NCBI GenBank assembly: GCA_023953835.1
Contig: JAMLJB010000002.1
Location: 340,630-404,629 of the forward strand
Source: Rhizobiaceae bacterium
GTDB lineage: Bacteria; Pseudomonadota; Alphaproteobacteria; Rhizobiales; Rhizobiaceae
Direction: 5' to 3'
DNA length: 64,000 bases
Numbering within the stretch: the first letter of the stretch is position 1; each line of letters begins with the position of its first letter. Below are positions 61,468 through 64,000 of this stretch, piece after piece. The position numbers and the translations under genes are program-made. Under the pieces are notes generated by a model, which ran no database searches, was not told the origin of the DNA, and saw nothing but the letters and a program-made list of their open reading frames with translations.

Positions 61468-62529
61468 TCAGATCTGGTCGAGAGGGATCTCTATCCCGAC
61501 CACTTTGCCCACAGTATCATTCCATTGCGCGGCGCATTCCTTGCCACAACGCTTCGCCCATTGGACCACGATATTTTCCTTGGCGATGGTCTTGAGCTTT
61601 TCCTTGTCGGCATCCGAAACCGGAACCAGCGTCATTGCCGCCTTCTTGCCGAGCGTGCAGGGGTCCTTGCCGGTGTTGCAGCTCACGCCTTCATTATGCG
61701 CCTGCTCGCCGATTTCCCAAAGCCGCTTGTCGAGGTCCTTGAACTGCTCTTCAAGGAACGCCTGCAATTCGGGCGAAAACGCCTTCCAGGAATTCATGTT
61801 GGCCGACTGGTAGGAAATGCCCCAGTTGACCGGCAGCGGGTAGAGATATTTCGTCACTTCCGCCCAGCCTGACGTGTTGCCACTCAGGCTGCCCGTGATC
61901 GCGCAGTCGAAAACGCCGCGCTGGAGGCTCGGCACCACTTCCGCAAACGGCGTCGTTACCGGAGAGCCGCCAAGCGCGGTGATCATGTCGCCCATGGTGC
62001 GGCTGTTGACGCGCACCTTCTTGCCCTTGATGTCGTCCAGGCCGGAAATCTGGTCGCGGCACCAGAAGACAAGGCCGGGATTGGGGGAAAGTCCGAGCAG
62101 CTTGGTGTTGAACTTCGTCTCCATCACCTTGCCCATGACCGGAAGCCATGCATCGCAAGCCTTGTGGACCGTCTCGACGTCGGGCGAAATTCCCGTCAGG
62201 TCGCATCCCTCGAAGATCGGATCGTCGCCCGCGAGCTTGGCGATGTCGGTCGAGGCGAAATCCGCCACGCCGGCCTCGGAAAGGCGCAGCAATTGCTGCT
62301 CCTTGATGCCCATCACGTCGTAATTGTTGTACTCGACCGTGATCGCATTCTTCGAACGCTCGGGAATGTCCACGGTCCAGAACGGCTTCTCGACTTTCTG
62401 CGTCTGCACGCCCGAGCTGAAATTGCCGAGCACGCGCAATGTGGTCTTGGGCAGGTCCTGTGCGAAGGCGGACGTGCCTAGCAGCACGGCCGCGCAAATT
62501 CCGAAAATGCTGGCTTTTCTGAAAGTCAT
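61468..62529 (-). CDS. dctP: TRAP transporter substrate-binding protein (DctP family)
   Basis: 353-aa periplasmic receptor. Signal peptide cleaved near AFA|QD (residue 23); GKKVRVNSRTMGDMITALGG has the conserved arginine, followed by AEVVPSLQRGVFDCAITG. Contains several cysteine pairs (EGCD, HKACDAW, FWCRD, VSCNTGKDPC, KRCGKEC), more than usual for DctP proteins, pointing to disulfides. ATG 62529 follows GGGAGGAATGAA. Stop lies 25 bp from dctQ. Confidence 0.92.
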   Translation of the reverse strand: MTFRKASIFGICAAVLLGTSAFAQDLPKTTLRVLGNFSSGVQTQKVEKPFWTVDIPERSKNAITVEYNNYDVMGIKEQQLLRLSEAGVADFASTDIAKLAGDDPIFEGCDLTGISPDVETVHKACDAWLPVMGKVMETKFNTKLLGLSPNPGLVFWCRDQISGLDDIKGKKVRVNSRTMGDMITALGGSPVTTPFAEVVPSLQRGVFDCAITGSLSGNTSGWAEVTKYLYPLPVNWGISYQSANMNSWKAFSPELQAFLEEQFKDLDKRLWEIGEQAHNEGVSCNTGKDPCTLGKKAAMTLVPVSDADKEKLKTIAKENIVVQWAKRCGKECAAQWNDTVGKVVGIEIPLDQI

Positions 62530-62554
62530 TTCATTCCTCCCTTGGAGCTTACGT

Positions 62555-63649
62555 TTAAGATAGTTTCGTTCCGGGACGTTTTCCCGCGAAGGTATTCTCC
62601 AGAATTTCATATGCGACCTCTTCGGTGACCGGCACGGGATTCAAGCCGTTGTCGGTCTCCGCGGTAATGCGCGCGGTGCGGCGAAGCTCCTCTTCGTCGA
62701 AGCCGATTTCCTTCAGGCTGGTCGGCAAACCCGTTTCGACCAGAAGGTCGTAGATCGTGCCGCCCACGTCGCGCGTGCCGAGCGCATCGCCGATCCTCTG
62801 GAGTTCGGGAGCATAACGCGCGTTGAAGGCGGCGACATGCGGCAGGACGAGCGCATGGGACAGGCCGTGCTCGATGTTGTAGGAGCCGCCGAGCGTGTGG
62901 GCGACGCCGTGCTGGAGGGCAAAGCCGCCCGTCAGCGCCGCACCGGCCAGATAGGCGCCGTAGAGCAGTTCGGAGCGAGCCGCCACATCCTGCGGCGTGC
63001 GGATCACCCGGCGCAGGCCCTCGACCACAGCCCGAGCGCCATCGACGGCGGCCCATTTGATGACCGGGCTGGCGGTCTTGAGGTAAATCGCGTCGACGCA
63101 GTGGGCAAGCGCGTTCATCGCGCTCGCCGCGCTGACGCGCAAAGGCAGGCCGACCGTCAGTTCCGGGTCATAGATCACGGTCGAGGCCAGCATGTTCAGG
63201 CTGGTGTGCATACGCTTCACGCCATCGATGGTGATGCCGCAGAAGCCGGTCATTTCCGAACCCGAATAGGTCGTGGGAATTGCGATGATCGGCAGCGCAA
63301 GCTCAAGCGATATGCCCTTGCCGAGGCCGATGGACGCGCCGCCGCCAACGGATACGAGGCAGTCCGCGCCCATTTCGCGCACCTTTTCCCTGCCCCGTAT
63401 CGCCAGCTCGATGGGAACCTGCGAAATCGCTTCCGGCAGCAGGCCGACGCAGGCGCTTCCAAGCGCCTTTGCGACCTCATTGGCGAATTCGCTCCTGCCG
63501 GGCGTGCTCAGCACGACCACCTTGCTGCGGGACAGGCGGGCGACTTCCTCCGCGACGCGGTGGCGTGTTCCGGGTCCGAACACGATGCGCGGGGGCGTTG
63601 CGTTGTAAACGCCGCCCGGAAGCTCGAACGAAATTGTACCCTCGGCCAT
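62555..63649 (-). CDS. Iron-containing alcohol dehydrogenase, maleylacetate-reductase-like
   Basis: 364-aa enzyme. N-terminal NAD-binding half with GGGASIGLGKGISLELALP and IPTTYSGSEMTGF; helical C-terminal half with ALAHCVDAIY and LQHGVAHTLGGSYNIEHGLSH. The pattern is closest to maleylacetate reductases, which reduce maleylacetate to 3-oxoadipate; related members act on hydroxyacids. ATG 63649 follows GAGGAATTCG; a GTG at 63661 is less likely. Lies 8 bp after the dehydratase gene and 25 bp before dctP. Confidence 0.9.
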   Translation of the reverse strand: MAEGTISFELPGGVYNATPPRIVFGPGTRHRVAEEVARLSRSKVVVLSTPGRSEFANEVAKALGSACVGLLPEAISQVPIELAIRGREKVREMGADCLVSVGGGASIGLGKGISLELALPIIAIPTTYSGSEMTGFCGITIDGVKRMHTSLNMLASTVIYDPELTVGLPLRVSAASAMNALAHCVDAIYLKTASPVIKWAAVDGARAVVEGLRRVIRTPQDVAARSELLYGAYLAGAALTGGFALQHGVAHTLGGSYNIEHGLSHALVLPHVAAFNARYAPELQRIGDALGTRDVGGTIYDLLVETGLPTSLKEIGFDEEELRRTARITAETDNGLNPVPVTEEVAYEILENTFAGKRPGTKLS

Positions 63650-63657
63650 CGAATTCC

Positions 63658-64000
63658 TCACCAGTCTACAATCGTACCGTCAGGCAGCACCGCGCCTTGC
63701 GTGTGCATCACCTCCGGCTTGAACGGATATTTCGCGGCGGCCTTTTCGTTCACCTCCACGCCGAGGCCCGGCGCATAGGGAATTTCCCAGGAATTGCCGA
63801 CGCGCTTCATCGGCGTCGAGACCACCTCGTCGTACCAGGGGACCGCGCCCGACATTTCCTCCTGGATGACGAAATTGGGCGTGGACACGTCGAAGTGCAG
63901 CGCGGCTGCGCCGGCAATCGGGCCGTTCGGATTGTGCGGGGCAACGCCCATGAAGGCCTGTTCCGCGGCAGCCGCGATGCGCTTGCCTTCCAGTATGCCG
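63658..64000 (-). CDS. Mandelate racemase/enolase superfamily protein, C-terminus only
   Basis: 114 residues of the C-terminal part are visible; the N-terminus lies right of the window. AAEQAFMGVAPHNPNGPIAG contains the conserved histidine strand (V-A-P-H-N) that closes the barrel, and WEIPYAPGLGVEVNEKAAAKY is the usual exit. Members dehydrate sugar acids (galactonate, mannonate and others) or racemise acids. It is the most upstream visible gene of the operon ending at 58916, suggesting a sugar-acid or related substrate for the third TRAP system (inference). Confidence 0.9.
   Translation of the reverse strand, partial: GILEGKRIAAAAEQAFMGVAPHNPNGPIAGAAALHFDVSTPNFVIQEEMSGAVPWYDEVVSTPMKRVGNSWEIPYAPGLGVEVNEKAAAKYPFKPEVMHTQGAVLPDGTIVDW

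Overview
The window is high-GC DNA, dense with genes and dominated by catabolic and uptake operons. Gene families, GC content, many ATGA stop/start overlaps and the mix of CUT2-type sugar ABC, TRAP and tripartite tricarboxylate (TTT) transporters suggest an alphaproteobacterium of the Hyphomicrobiales (Mesorhizobium/Aminobacter/Brucella-like). This is inferred from protein style; no rRNA or marker gene is present. I see no tRNA, rRNA, CRISPR array, insertion sequence, phage gene or origin. It reads as an accessory nutrient-scavenging region carrying about ten solute uptake systems.

Layout. 1-2312 (-): start of a CUT2 sugar ABC operon (binding protein, then ATPase running off the left edge). 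2692-4007 (+): small tautomerase and LacI regulator, separated from it by a palindrome-rich control region. 3982-8655 (-): second complete CUT2 ABC system. 8902-9639 (-): FadR-type regulator, divergent from a TRAP operon with a short-chain dehydrogenase and an SMP-30 lactonase (9800-14443, +). 14461-15615 (-): exported alpha/beta hydrolase. 15794-20869 (-): AbrB-type membrane protein and a ferric/polyamine-type ABC importer. 20976-25233 (-): isopropylmalate/tartrate-dehydrogenase-like enzyme, MmgE/PrpD protein, an unassigned protein and a UGSC-family protein. 25392-27010 (+): FadR-type regulator and a PDC-hydrolase-like amidohydrolase. 26996-31493 (-): second MmgE/PrpD with a complete TTT transporter. 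31679-31837: remnant of a CitE/HpcH-type lyase. 31885-33951 (-): aldehyde dehydrogenase and AA_synth protein, divergent from a LysR regulator (34074-34982, +). 34979-38899 (-): 3-hydroxyisobutyrate-dehydrogenase-like protein and a YdiJ-like FAD/FeS dehydrogenase. 39043-48244 (-): third CUT2 ABC system, with a permease fused to a beta-propeller, a paralogous free propeller, a metallo-beta-lactamase-fold lactonase and a GMC oxidoreductase. 48592-49539 (+): aldo/keto reductase. 49544-58904: MFS transporter, HyuA/HyuB hydantoinase/oxoprolinase pair, and a TRAP system split around a LysR gene. 58916-64000 (-): third TRAP system with an HD-domain protein, a maleylacetate-reductase-like alcohol dehydrogenase and an enolase-superfamily dehydratase cut by the right edge.

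How they work together. Most units follow one scheme: a local regulator, a high-affinity transporter and a few oxidoreductases, lactonases or hydrolases that channel the solute inward. Two regulatory threads link separate units. Three near-identical LysR-type boxes (ATAAC-N5-GTTAT) lie upstream of the operons starting at 33951, 38899 and 48244, so the LysR at 34074 may control all three. GTATAC-centred sites lie in front of the transcription units starting at 15615, 20869, 25233, 31493 and 48592, close to two FadR-type regulators. Stable stem-loops directly follow the solute-binding-protein gene in five of the uptake operons, which would favour excess binding protein over membrane subunits. 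Substrates cannot be read from sequence and are given only as inference.
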